A DNA stretch of 64,000 bases from Lysobacter sp036697405 (GTDB lineage: Bacteria > Pseudomonadota > Gammaproteobacteria > Xanthomonadales > Xanthomonadaceae): contig NZ_JBAHWA010000004.1 of NCBI RefSeq assembly GCF_036697405.1, positions 248,001-312,000 on the forward strand, written 5' to 3'. Below, piece by piece: positions 54,505 through 63,390 of this stretch. The position numbers and the translations under genes are program-made. Below the pieces are notes generated by a model. It did not search any database. It was not told the DNA's origin and was given only the letters and a program-made list of their open reading frames with translations. The number at the start of each line of letters is the position of its first letter. Positions within the stretch are counted from its first letter, which is position 1.

Positions 54505-56658
54505 TGCGGTCGGCGTTTTTCTGGGACGGACGAGGGGAAGGATGGGGGTGGCAGCCCGCGATTCAACCACAACCGGGGCCGGGACCGCTGGGAGCCGCAG
54601 CGCCAGCGGCGCCAGGCAGGCCCCGGCGATGCATTGATGGTAGTTGGGGCGAATGGTGGTGACGACGTCGTAGGTGCCGGTGTAGCCGGGCGGCTTTTGC
54701 TCGAACTGGGTGTGCAGCTCCTCGATTCCGTACAAACGGTCGCCGACGCGCTTGAGCGGACGGAAATAGCGGATCCGACTCGGCGCGCAGGTTTGCGCTC
54801 CGGCCGCGAAGGCGGTGGCGCAGTCGTGCACGAAACGCGAACCCTGTCCCGGACCAAAACTGGCGCGCGTGCGGATGTCGTAAACCCGCTCGCCCAGCGC
54901 CTCCCAACGCGCGACAGCGCTTTGGGCGCCGCTCTCATAGCTGTAGTCACGCTGCTCGGCGCTGCCGCCGGCGTTGCGCTGGATCTCCAGCGTGCTGTGC
55001 GGGTTCGGATACGCGTTCACCAGGGCCTGCACCGATCCGGTGGTCCAGGTGCCCTGCGCATGCGCGGCCGGGAACGGCACGCTCTCCACCGCCAGCGAGC
55101 CGCTCACACCGGACAAGGTTTGCCCGGCGGTTGCGCCGCTGGTGCCGGTGGCCACGTAGACCACGGTATCGGCGAGTTCGTCGTCGCCGTCGATGCTCCA
55201 ATAACGCAGGCTCGCCAGCGGTCCATGCACCAACAGTTGCCTGCCTTCGACGCCCCAGGCGAAGGCGACGCCCCAGCCGGCGGTCTGCGGCTGCATGTTG
55301 GCGCCGACCTTGGCGCCGTGGTCCTCGGTGATGCCGCTGCCGCCTGGATCGAAACGGTGCTGGACGAAGTCGCAGCTTTCCAGGCGCAGATCGCCACCCA
55401 GATCGGGGGCCGGCAGCGCGCACGGCCAGGGCAAGGCGCGCCGGGTCGGCGCCGAGGTCCAGGCGCGCGCGCGCGCGACCTCCTGCAGGTCGGAGACCGA
55501 CCACAGGTCGATCGGCGCGTAGAGGCTGGGCGGCGATGCCGGCTCGTCGACCGAGGTCCGGGTCCACTCCGCACGCAGCGCCCACAGGTCGTAGCGGTCG
55601 CCGTCGAACAAACGCCGCAGGACGATTCGGTTCAAGCTCAGGCGCACACGCGTCGCGCCCTCATAGCGTTCGACCACGCGCGGCGCATGCGGCAGCAGCA
55701 GCACGTCGCCGGCCCCATCCAACTGCGCGTTGTAGGTCGGACGCGCGATTTCGGCATCGCCTTCGTAAAAGCTGTAGCTGCCATCGGTGTTGCTGAGCAA
55801 CAGTTTCGGAGCGTTCGCGAACACCGGAAAGTGGTCGCGTTGGATCGGCGCCATCATCAGCGTCTGCGCCGGCAGCTCGGCCAAGGACGGCAAGGGCGCA
55901 TAGTCGGTCTGGGCGAATACCGCTTCGGGGTCGGCCGGATGCACTTGGAGACGGACGAGCAGATCGCGGTAGGCGACCTCGTCCTCCAACAGCTGCTGGC
56001 CGTCCGCGTAGCCGTTGGGCAGGGCGACCGTGCCGGAAGCTGTGCCCGCCAGCACGGCGCGGGCATCGAACAGGTCGTCGCCGAACACGCTGCGGGTGGT
56101 GCGCTCGAACTCCTGGTCGCTGTTGGCGTCGCGGCCGCCGAGGATGTTGCGCACCAAGAACGCCAGCGCGCTGCTCCACGGCGAGACCCGCAGCGTCGGC
56201 AATTCGACGGCCTCGACGCGACGGTCCCCGCCCGAGCGCAGCGCGAGCTTGCGGAAGCTGCCGACGATGCTGCGGTAGCGCAGGCGCTGCGATGCGACTT
56301 CGACGCTGACCATCTCGGCAGGATCCAACGCATCGATCGTGGCCACATAGCCGCCGCCATGGACCTGGCCGGCGAAGCTACGGTTGCCGACTCGCACCAG
56401 GATCGAATCCGGCGTCGCGCCCGGGGCCAGGCCGGAAATCTCGCCCGAAATCCTCAGGACGACCGGCGGCGACTTGGGTTGCGAGCCCTCGACCGCGATC
56501 GGCTCGGCCGGATCGCCCGGCGCCGCTTGCGGCAGCACCCGCGCGTTCGCGGCGTGCGCGAGCGCGCGCTCGATCGTCTGTTGGAACACCGGCGCCGCAA
56601 ACGCGGCCACGATCACGAACGCGGCCGTCGCCGCGAGCCACTTCCTGTTTCGACTCAT
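54181..56658 (-). CDS. Large exported protein whose frame continues into FmdB
   Basis: The 825-residue frame starts MSRNRKWLAATAAFVIVAAF (AGGGGAT ahead) with a signal or anchor segment. Residues about 60-150 look like an immunoglobulin-like sandwich (VVLRISGEISGLAPGATPDS), and the middle and C-terminal parts are unlike any family I know, ending around SRIRYFRPLKRVGDRLYGIE and CIAGACLAPLALRLPAVPAP. The last 107 residues are the FmdB zinc ribbon. Exported protein and cytosolic zinc ribbon are an implausible functional pair, so I expect a lost stop, a frameshift near 54560 or misannotation. The evidence is for the frame only. Confidence 0.6.
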   Translation of the reverse strand: MSRNRKWLAATAAFVIVAAFAAPVFQQTIERALAHAANARVLPQAAPGDPAEPIAVEGSQPKSPPVVLRISGEISGLAPGATPDSILVRVGNRSFAGQVHGGGYVATIDALDPAEMVSVEVASQRLRYRSIVGSFRKLALRSGGDRRVEAVELPTLRVSPWSSALAFLVRNILGGRDANSDQEFERTTRSVFGDDLFDARAVLAGTASGTVALPNGYADGQQLLEDEVAYRDLLVRLQVHPADPEAVFAQTDYAPLPSLAELPAQTLMMAPIQRDHFPVFANAPKLLLSNTDGSYSFYEGDAEIARPTYNAQLDGAGDVLLLPHAPRVVERYEGATRVRLSLNRIVLRRLFDGDRYDLWALRAEWTRTSVDEPASPPSLYAPIDLWSVSDLQEVARARAWTSAPTRRALPWPCALPAPDLGGDLRLESCDFVQHRFDPGGSGITEDHGAKVGANMQPQTAGWGVAFAWGVEGRQLLVHGPLASLRYWSIDGDDELADTVVYVATGTSGATAGQTLSGVSGSLAVESVPFPAAHAQGTWTTGSVQALVNAYPNPHSTLEIQRNAGGSAEQRDYSYESGAQSAVARWEALGERVYDIRTRASFGPGQGSRFVHDCATAFAAGAQTCAPSRIRYFRPLKRVGDRLYGIEELHTQFEQKPPGYTGTYDVVTTIRPNYHQCIAGACLAPLALRLPAVPAPVVVESRAATPILPLVRPRKTPTAMPIYAFQCSACGHSFDRLQKLSDADPSVCPSCGAERVSRQLTAPQFRLAGGGWYETDFKKDGDKKRNLADAAGSGGSDTPKPAETKAETKAEPAKSEPKPAAKPAAS

Positions 56659-56884
56659 TCCCATCCCCTGTGGTAGGCGCGCCGGGCGATACCGGCGCGC
56701 CGCGCCGCAATCTAAACCAGCGCACGGACAGCGTCGATGCCTGGGTAGGTCGCGATCGTCCGCTTTGCTGCGGAAAGTGGATCGCTACGCCGAAACGCGT
56801 GGCGGCGACACCGATCCCGCGGGCTAGAATCCCAACTCGCTCAAGGCCCGCTGCGCGCACGGTCGCCGCAAAAACAGGAACCGC

Positions 56885-58981
56885 ATGACCCGAAATCTCT
56901 GGCTGGGGCTGGTTGTCGCCCTCACCGCCGCCGCCTTGGCCGCCACCTTCGTGTTCGAACCTGGCGCCCCGCGCAAACCCGCCGGGCCGCCGCCCACGCC
57001 GCTGGGCTGGGCCGGGCAGTTGCAACTGCGCGCCGGCGACGGCGTGCTCGGCCTGCGCGACGGCGTCGCCGCGCAGGCGCGCTTCGCCGATCCTTATGGC
57101 CTGGCCCTGGGCCGCGACGGCACACTGTACGTGGCCGACGCCGGCGACAACAACCGCATCCGCACGATCCGCGCCGATGGCAGCGTGGCCACCCTCGCCG
57201 GTTCCGACGAAGGCTTCCGCGATGGCCTCGGCGCGGCCGCGGCCTTCGATACGCCCTCGGGCCTGGCCCTGGACGCGGCCGGCAATCTCTACGTGGCCGA
57301 CACCGGCAATCACGCGATCCGCAAGATCAGTCCGCAGGGCGCGGTCAGCACCGTGGCCGGCGACGGCAGCGCGGGCTATCTCGACGGCCCCGGCGCGGTC
57401 GCGCGCTTCAACGGCCCGACCGGCGTGGCCGTGGACGCCAAGGGCCAGGTCTACATCGCCGACACCTACAACGACCGTATCCGCGTGATCGGCCTGGACG
57501 GTCAGGTGCGCACGCTGGCCGGCGGCGAACGCCCCGGCTACCTGGACGGCCCCGGCGCGCTGGCGCGCTTCGACACCCCGACCGCGCTGGCGCTGGACCG
57601 GCACGGTCGCGTGCTGGTCGCCGACCTGCGCAACAACGCGATCCGCCGGATCGGCCTCGACGGCGCGGTCAGCACCGTGCTGCGGGGGCTGCAGGAGGAT
57701 CCGCCCGACGCGATGCGGCGCCCGCTGAGCCTGGCGATCGCCCACGACGGCGTGATCTACGTCGGCGAGATGGCGCGCGGCCGCGTGCTGCAGATCGGCC
57801 TCGACCGCGGTGTGCGCACCATCACCGGCGCCACCAGCGGGCAGCGCCTCGCGCGTCCCTCCGCGCTGGCGCTCGCGCCCGACGGCGCGCTCTACGTCGC
57901 CGACGCGCAAGGCTACCGCGTGCACCGGATCGCGCCGCTCGCGTCCGGCGCCGCGGCCGTTGCCGGCGCGGTCGGTCCCTCGCCGCTGAATCCCTTGCCG
58001 CGCAGCGAAGGCCGCTGGCCTCTGGCGCCGCAGGACGGCTGGCACGAAGTGGTCGGCACCCTGGCCGAAGTGCGCGGCGACGGCAACGGCGAGAGCCGCC
58101 ACCACCTGCACGACGGCCTGGACATCGCCGGCGATGTCGGCCAGCGCGTGCTGGCGATCGCCGACGCCAAGGTCAGCAGCCCGAACGGAACCTGGGGCCT
58201 GGGCTCGCTTGGCGAAGGCATGGCCCTGGACACGCTGAGCTATATCCACATGCGCGTCGGCCGCGATCCGCAAGGCAACTCGCTGGACCCGGCCCGCTTC
58301 CATCCGGTGCTGGGCGACGACGGCAAACCCGAGCGCATCCGGGTGCCGCGCGGCACCCGCTTCCGCGTCGGCGACGCCCTGGGCACGATCAATCCGATGG
58401 CGCACGTGCATCTGGTGGTCGGCGCCAGCGGCTACCAACGCAACGCGATCACCCTGGGTTTCGTCGGTTACGCCGACCACCACGCGCCGCAGATCGAACG
58501 CGTGGCCCTGCTCGACGACGCGGCCCAGCCGCTGGATCAGCGCGAACAGAATCGGGTGCTGGTCTCGCGCGCCCTGCCCGGCGTGCAGATCGTGGTCGAC
58601 GCCTGGGACCAGGTCGATCGCAACCAGGCGCGACGCCGGCTCGGCCTGTACTCGCTGGGCTACCAATGGCTGGACGCCGCCGGCACCCCGCTGCCGGGCT
58701 ACGAGAATCCACGCACCCGACTGCAGTTCGACCGCATGCCGTCCGAAGACGAAGCGGTCCAGGTCGTCTACGCCGACGGCAGCGGCGTCACCGTGCACGG
58801 CAGCGCGATCACGCGCTTTCGCTACGTGCTGACCAACACCGCACGCGACGGCACGCTCGCGACCGGCCTGTGGACGCCCACCGAATTGCCGCCGGGCGAC
58901 TACACCCTGCGCATCACGGCCAAGGATTACAGCGGCAATGTCGCGGCGGCGAAACGCGATCTGGAAGTGCGCTTGCAGTGA
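56885..58981 (+). CDS. Membrane-anchored NHL-propeller / M23 peptidase fusion
   Basis: This 698-residue protein has an N-terminal hydrophobic anchor or signal (WLGLVVALTAAALAATFVF), then at least five NHL-type repeats at about 60-350 (GLALGRDGTLYVADAGDNNR, GLALDAAGNLYVADTGNHAI, GVAVDAKGQVYIADTYNDRI), then an M23 domain at about 400-515 with zinc ligands HDGLD (His 409, Asp 413), SYIH (455) and HVH (507-509), and a C-terminal Ig-like segment with YTLRITAKDYSGN. M23 enzymes cut peptidoglycan crosslinks or elastin-like substrates. The ligands are intact. Neighbouring genes give no functional clue. Confidence 0.85.
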   Translation: MTRNLWLGLVVALTAAALAATFVFEPGAPRKPAGPPPTPLGWAGQLQLRAGDGVLGLRDGVAAQARFADPYGLALGRDGTLYVADAGDNNRIRTIRADGSVATLAGSDEGFRDGLGAAAAFDTPSGLALDAAGNLYVADTGNHAIRKISPQGAVSTVAGDGSAGYLDGPGAVARFNGPTGVAVDAKGQVYIADTYNDRIRVIGLDGQVRTLAGGERPGYLDGPGALARFDTPTALALDRHGRVLVADLRNNAIRRIGLDGAVSTVLRGLQEDPPDAMRRPLSLAIAHDGVIYVGEMARGRVLQIGLDRGVRTITGATSGQRLARPSALALAPDGALYVADAQGYRVHRIAPLASGAAAVAGAVGPSPLNPLPRSEGRWPLAPQDGWHEVVGTLAEVRGDGNGESRHHLHDGLDIAGDVGQRVLAIADAKVSSPNGTWGLGSLGEGMALDTLSYIHMRVGRDPQGNSLDPARFHPVLGDDGKPERIRVPRGTRFRVGDALGTINPMAHVHLVVGASGYQRNAITLGFVGYADHHAPQIERVALLDDAAQPLDQREQNRVLVSRALPGVQIVVDAWDQVDRNQARRRLGLYSLGYQWLDAAGTPLPGYENPRTRLQFDRMPSEDEAVQVVYADGSGVTVHGSAITRFRYVLTNTARDGTLATGLWTPTELPPGDYTLRITAKDYSGNVAAAKRDLEVRLQ

Positions 58982-59607
58982 GCCGATAGCCCCGGCGTAG
59001 CGACGCCGGATTGTTGGGCACTCATCGCGGATGCCGCTGCGGCTTGCCGTTGCCGTTGCCGTTGCCGTTGCCCCGGCATTGGAATCCATAGCCCTACACC
59101 CACGCGAGCAACCGTAGACCCGAAGGGCGGCGCGCAGGACGCGCGCCGTTTTTCGAATGGACAAGGATGTCCATTCGAAAAATCCCGGCGCCAGCACCGA
59201 ACCCGCAGGGGAGGTTTGGTCCCGCTAGCCCTTCTCTTTGGTTACTTTCTCTTGGGCTAGCAAGAGAAAGTGACCCGCACGCGCAGCGGGCGGAAGCCCT
59301 TGACCTTCGTGCCCACCACGCAGAGCAAGAGCAACAGCAAATCCTCCCTAACCCGCCCGGCCAGCAGGCATGGCCTACTGGCGTTCAGCCGCGCACGAAC
59401 CTGCGGTTCGTAAACGCACGGCCTCACCCTTTTCCAAAGGAGGGAGCCAAAAGCAGGAGAAGATGACCAGCCAACGGCGTAGCCGGCGTTCGCGGTCGCG
59501 GCTCGCACCGCTCCTACCCAAAGCCCCCTCCCCAAGCGGGAGAGGGCGCCATCGCGAAGGACAAGACGGAGAGTCGGAAGCGAAAGACGAAACGAGCAAA
59601 CTCAAAC
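58982..59607. repeat. Intergenic repeat region, no gene
   Basis: This 626-bp gap holds a TTGCCG tract (59043-59071), the second copy of the three-hairpin element (to about 59371), an extra segment of about 115 bp with CCTTTTCCAAAGGAGGGAGC, and a reverse REP (59489-59516). I see no coding sequence. Frames here translate repeats. Confidence 0.85.
59043..59371. repeat. Dispersed three-hairpin repeat element, copy B
   Basis: This copy matches 14331-14660 with a few substitutions. Hairpin 1 is 59128-59148 followed by TTTTT, hairpin 2 is 59149-59182 (perfect 15-bp stem, loop AGGA) and hairpin 3 is 59240-59275. The loop of hairpin 3 changes from GGCCAG to GGCTAG. The GCTAGCCC upstream (59224-59231) is the exact complement of GGGCTAGC spanning that loop. 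Confidence 0.85.
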
Positions 59608-61032
59608 TCACTTCGCCGGCGCGACGAACTCCCCATAGGCCTTGAGCTGCTCCGCCACCGCCTTGCCGTCGCCGACCACCACGATCGACTGATCCGCCGG
59701 CACGAAGTACTTCTTCGCCAGCGCCTGCACCTGAGCCGCATCGACCGCACGGATGCGTGGCACGTACTGGCCGAGGAAATCCGACGGCAGCCCCATCAGC
59801 CACTGATTGGCCAGCGTCACCGCGACCGAACCCTGCTGCTGGTTGCTGATCATGTAGCCGCCCGCGATGTAGCGCTTGGTGTCCTCCAGCTCCTGCGCCG
59901 GCACCGGCTCCCGGCCCAGGCGCTCGAACTCGTGGAAGAACTCCTTCAGCGCCGCGCCGGTAACCTCGTTGCGCACGTCGGCGCCGCCTTGCACGCGGCC
60001 GCCGGCACGCGCGGCCTGCAGGCCCGCGCTGGCGCCGTAGGTGTAGCCCTTGTCTTCGCGCAGGTTCTGGTTGACGCGGCTGCTGAAGCCGCCGCCGAGC
60101 ACGGTGCTGGCCAGCTGCATCGGCACGTAGTCGGGATCGGTGACCGCGATCGCCGGCCGGCCCAGGCGCAGCGTCGACTGCACGCTGCCGTCGCGCTGGA
60201 TCAGCACGAAGCTGGGCTTGGCCTCGCGGCGTGCGGGCGGAGTGTCGGCGATCGCCTCGCCGCCGGCCTTCCAATCGCCGAAGGAGCGCTCGGCGAACTT
60301 GAAGCCGTCCTCGGGCGCGACCCGGCCGGTGATCACCAGCAGCGCGCGATCGGGGCGGAAGCGGCGCGCGTGCTCGGCGCGCAGCTTCTGCGGCGTGATC
60401 GCCGCGATCATGCTCTCGGTGGGCTGGGTGCGCGCATAGGGATGGTCGCCGTACGTGGCCGCCAGCAGCGCGCGCGAGGCCTTGAACGAGGGCTGGGCCT
60501 CGGCCGCCTTCAGCGCCTGCAGGGCGTTGGCCTGGGCCAGCTTGACCTCGCTGTCCGGGAAGGCCGGCGTGCGCGCGATCTCGGCCAGCAGCGCCAGCAT
60601 CGGCGCGGCGTTGGACACCAACGCGTCGCCGTACAGATTGATGCCGTCGTTGTTGGCGGCCGCGCCGATGCTGCCGCCGTAGCCCTGCGCGGCCTCGGCG
60701 ATCGCCTTGGAATCGCGCTGGGCAGTGCCTTCGTTGAGCAGGCCGGCCAGCTGCGCGGCGAAACCGGAGGCGTCGGCGCCATCGGCGGCGTAACCGGCAT
60801 TGCGCATCGCCAGCACGTAGTCCACGCGCGGCATGCCGTCGCGCGGCAGCACCCACACTTCCAGACCGTTGGACAGGGTCTTCTTGACGATATCGGGCAC
60901 CGGCAGCGGGCGGTCCGGCGCGTACGGCGGCAGCTGCGCGGGCAGCGCGGCCTTGGGGCCGGCCTGGGCGGCGCCGGCGAAGGCCAGGCTCAAGGAGATC
61001 GCGACGGCGATCAGGTTCGGATGGGTCTTCAT
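59608..61032 (-). CDS. M16-family peptidase-like protein, inactive-type subunit
   Basis: This 474-residue exported protein has a signal peptide (ISLSLAFAGAAQAGP) and M16 fold segments (VEVWVLPRDGMPRVDYVLAM-like N-terminal strand and LGRPAIAVTDPDYVPMQLAS), but the zinc motif HxxEH is absent: the corresponding region reads GFAAQLAGLLNEGTAQRD. M16 enzymes often come in an active plus inactive pair. It starts 10 bp after its active partner, so the two probably form a heterodimer that degrades peptides in the periplasm. Confidence 0.9.
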   Translation of the reverse strand: MKTHPNLIAVAISLSLAFAGAAQAGPKAALPAQLPPYAPDRPLPVPDIVKKTLSNGLEVWVLPRDGMPRVDYVLAMRNAGYAADGADASGFAAQLAGLLNEGTAQRDSKAIAEAAQGYGGSIGAAANNDGINLYGDALVSNAAPMLALLAEIARTPAFPDSEVKLAQANALQALKAAEAQPSFKASRALLAATYGDHPYARTQPTESMIAAITPQKLRAEHARRFRPDRALLVITGRVAPEDGFKFAERSFGDWKAGGEAIADTPPARREAKPSFVLIQRDGSVQSTLRLGRPAIAVTDPDYVPMQLASTVLGGGFSSRVNQNLREDKGYTYGASAGLQAARAGGRVQGGADVRNEVTGAALKEFFHEFERLGREPVPAQELEDTKRYIAGGYMISNQQQGSVAVTLANQWLMGLPSDFLGQYVPRIRAVDAAQVQALAKKYFVPADQSIVVVGDGKAVAEQLKAYGEFVAPAK

Positions 61033-61042
61033 CCTTGTCTCC

Positions 61043-62431
61043 TCAGTTCTTCTTGGCGGCGGCGGGCGCGGCGGCCGGGGCCAGCATCGCGGCGGGCTTG
61101 CGGTCGATCACGGTGCGATTGGCCGGCGTGAGATAGGTCTTGGCCACGCGCTGCACGTCGGCCGAGCTCACGCCTTCGATCCAGCCGGGAATCTGGTTGA
61201 CCACGCCTGCGTCGCCCCACAGGGTCTGCAGCTTGGCCAGCGCATCGGCGCGGTCGATGAAGGTCTCCAGGCCGTTGTACCAATTGGCCAGCAGCTGGGT
61301 CTTGACCCGCTTCAGCGTGGCTTCGTCCACGCCCTGCTCGGCGACCTTGGCGATTTCTTCGTCGAAGGCCTTGAGCAGTTGATCGGCGCTGGAGCTGGGC
61401 TTGTACAGCGCATTGACCACGAACAGGGTCGGGCCGTCGTATTCCCATTCGCTGGTCAGGCCGTACAGCAGCTCCATGTTGAGCGTGAGCTCGCGGCCCT
61501 TGACCGTGCCCTGGTAGAAGCGCGAGGCGTCGCCGTCGGCGAGCAGCGCGCCCAGCACCGCCATCGGCGCCTGGTCCTTGCTGCCGCGGTCGGGCATCTT
61601 CCAGCCGACCGCGATCGCCGGCACCTGGGCCAGCGCGTCGGATTGGACGATGCGCTTCTCCTGGGTGTTCAGGCCTTCGGCGTAGTCGGGCGCGGGCGGA
61701 GTCTTGCGCGCCGGGATCGCGCCGAAATACTTCTGCGCCAGGGCGAAACCTTGCTCGGGGGTGATGTCGCCGGCCAGGCCGAGCACGGCGTTGTTGGGGC
61801 CGTAGTAGTCGCGATGGAACGCGGCCACGTCCTCCAGGCTGGCGTTCTCCAGGTCCTGGAAGCTGCCGTAGCCGTCGTGGTTGTTCTCCCACTTCTGGAA
61901 CGCCTGCTGGCCGATGTCGATCCACATGAAGCCGCCGTAGGGCTGGTTCTTCACGTTGACCCGGATTTCCTCCTTGACCACGTCCTGCTGGTTCTTGAGC
62001 GTGGTCGGATTGAAGTCCAGGGTCTTCATGCGGTCGGCTTCGAGCCACAGGATCGGCTCCAGGGCCGAGGCCGGCGCGACTTCGATGTAGTTGGTGTAGT
62101 CGGCGCGGGTGGAGCCGTTGTTGCGGCCGCCGCCGCCGGTGATCACGCGATCGAACACGCCTTCCTTCGCGTTCGGCGTGCCCTCGAACATCAGGTGCTC
62201 GAACAAATGGGCGAAGCCGGTGCGGTTCTTCGGCTCCAGGCGCATGCCGACGTGGTAGACCACGCTGACGCCGACCGTGGGCGAGGTGTGATCCTCGGAC
62301 ACGACCACGGTCAGACCGTTGTCGAGCTTCTTGACCGCCACCGGCAAGGTCCAGCGATCGCCGTCGGCCGCGAGCGCGGCCGTGGTCGTCGTCAGGCCGG
62401 CCAGCAGCAGCGCGATATGGCGCAGGCGCAT
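61043..62431 (-). CDS. M16-family zinc peptidase, active subunit
   Basis: This 462-residue protein has a signal peptide (HIALLLAGLTTTTAALAADG) and the inverted zinc motif HLFEH (His 75, Glu 78, His 79) with the third ligand region around VVKEEIRVNV. The second half is the usual M16 C-terminal repeat, ending Ala/Lys-rich. The pair with 59608-61032 resembles bacterial processing-protease-like peptidases. Substrate specificity is not inferable from sequence. Confidence 0.93.
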   Translation of the reverse strand: MRLRHIALLLAGLTTTTAALAADGDRWTLPVAVKKLDNGLTVVVSEDHTSPTVGVSVVYHVGMRLEPKNRTGFAHLFEHLMFEGTPNAKEGVFDRVITGGGGRNNGSTRADYTNYIEVAPASALEPILWLEADRMKTLDFNPTTLKNQQDVVKEEIRVNVKNQPYGGFMWIDIGQQAFQKWENNHDGYGSFQDLENASLEDVAAFHRDYYGPNNAVLGLAGDITPEQGFALAQKYFGAIPARKTPPAPDYAEGLNTQEKRIVQSDALAQVPAIAVGWKMPDRGSKDQAPMAVLGALLADGDASRFYQGTVKGRELTLNMELLYGLTSEWEYDGPTLFVVNALYKPSSSADQLLKAFDEEIAKVAEQGVDEATLKRVKTQLLANWYNGLETFIDRADALAKLQTLWGDAGVVNQIPGWIEGVSSADVQRVAKTYLTPANRTVIDRKPAAMLAPAAAPAAAKKN

Positions 62432-62576
62432 GGAGGTCTCCGTTTTCCCCAGAAGACTCCCACCCTAACCTCGCCCCCGCACCGGCATACCGGCCAGAAG
62501 TCACGTGAAGACGCGGCTACCTACCCCGAAATCGCAGTAAGGACGTGAGGGCGCGACCCGACCGCAGGCCACAGCC

Positions 62577-63176
62577 TTACTGAGCAACAAACTTCAACGG
62601 CCCGTGATAGTCCAGCCAACCGATCGACGAATCGATGCGCTCGTTCAGTGCCTTTTCCTGACTCGTGCCGTTCTTGTCGACGATGCTAGCCAACAAGGTC
62701 GGCATCCAGAAATCGGCCGCGAAAGCCGTATCGCGCTTGATGACGGAATTGATACGCAGAGTAGTGGTCTTGCCGGGCTCGACCCTGAAGGTCATAACGT
62801 CATTGTTGACGAAAGCGCCGCGATCAAGAACTTTCTGCATGGTGAAGCTGGACATCATTCTCATGCCGATGCCGGTGATGCGATACTCGCCGGCCGGCAG
62901 GGTCAAGGTTTCGCTTTGCCCATAACGGGTCATGTGATTGATCGGAAAATCGATGAAGCGCTTGTGGACCATCGTGAACACCAGCAGATCGTCGCGGATA
63001 CCCCATTCCAGACCGGCTCCCTTGAACTGCTGTTCGACCTTCTTGGACAGAGGCTTTTCGCCCACGTAAGGCCTAACGTCGACCACCAACGTACCTGTCG
63101 AAGCTGTGTCCTGGGCCAATGCGGGAGCGCCGATAAAGACGAGCGCGAATAGCAGAATGTTTACGAAAAGCTTCAT
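62577..63176 (-). CDS. Exported protein of unknown function
   Basis: The 199-residue product, read from the ATG at 63176 behind an AGGGGGG element, has a signal peptide (NILLFALVFIGAPALAQ) and a mostly beta body (TLTLPAGEYRITGIGMRMMS, TFRVEPGKTTTLRINSVIKR). The PAGEYRITGIG and PGKTTTLRI segments look like a small carbohydrate-binding or lipocalin-like beta fold. Its base composition looks lower in GC than the neighbours, by eye. I do not recognise a family. It lies between the M16 pair and the divergent beta-lactamase gene. Confidence 0.75.
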   Translation of the reverse strand: MKLFVNILLFALVFIGAPALAQDTASTGTLVVDVRPYVGEKPLSKKVEQQFKGAGLEWGIRDDLLVFTMVHKRFIDFPINHMTRYGQSETLTLPAGEYRITGIGMRMMSSFTMQKVLDRGAFVNNDVMTFRVEPGKTTTLRINSVIKRDTAFAADFWMPTLLASIVDKNGTSQEKALNERIDSSIGWLDYHGPLKFVAQ

Positions 63177-63390
63177 ACCCCCCCTGGCGCGAAGATGCGC
63201 GAGTGCTGGGATATTCTCGTCGCAAGCCCCGGCATTAGCCAATGGGCAATCGGTGTGCCGGATTGAACCGAAACATTACCCCGATGAGGCCGGCGCCGAG
63301 GCCGGCTTGGCGAACCACCCCGCAATCCGTTCAAACCCTAGCTGCACTCGCCCGAATAGCCGACACTTGCAAGCCCACCCGCACGCCCCA

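Noticed and set aside
56378..59197. 939-residue open frame on the minus strand
   Set aside because: It covers the NHL-M23 gene in antisense and starts inside the dispersed repeat element, so its beginning translates repeat sequence.
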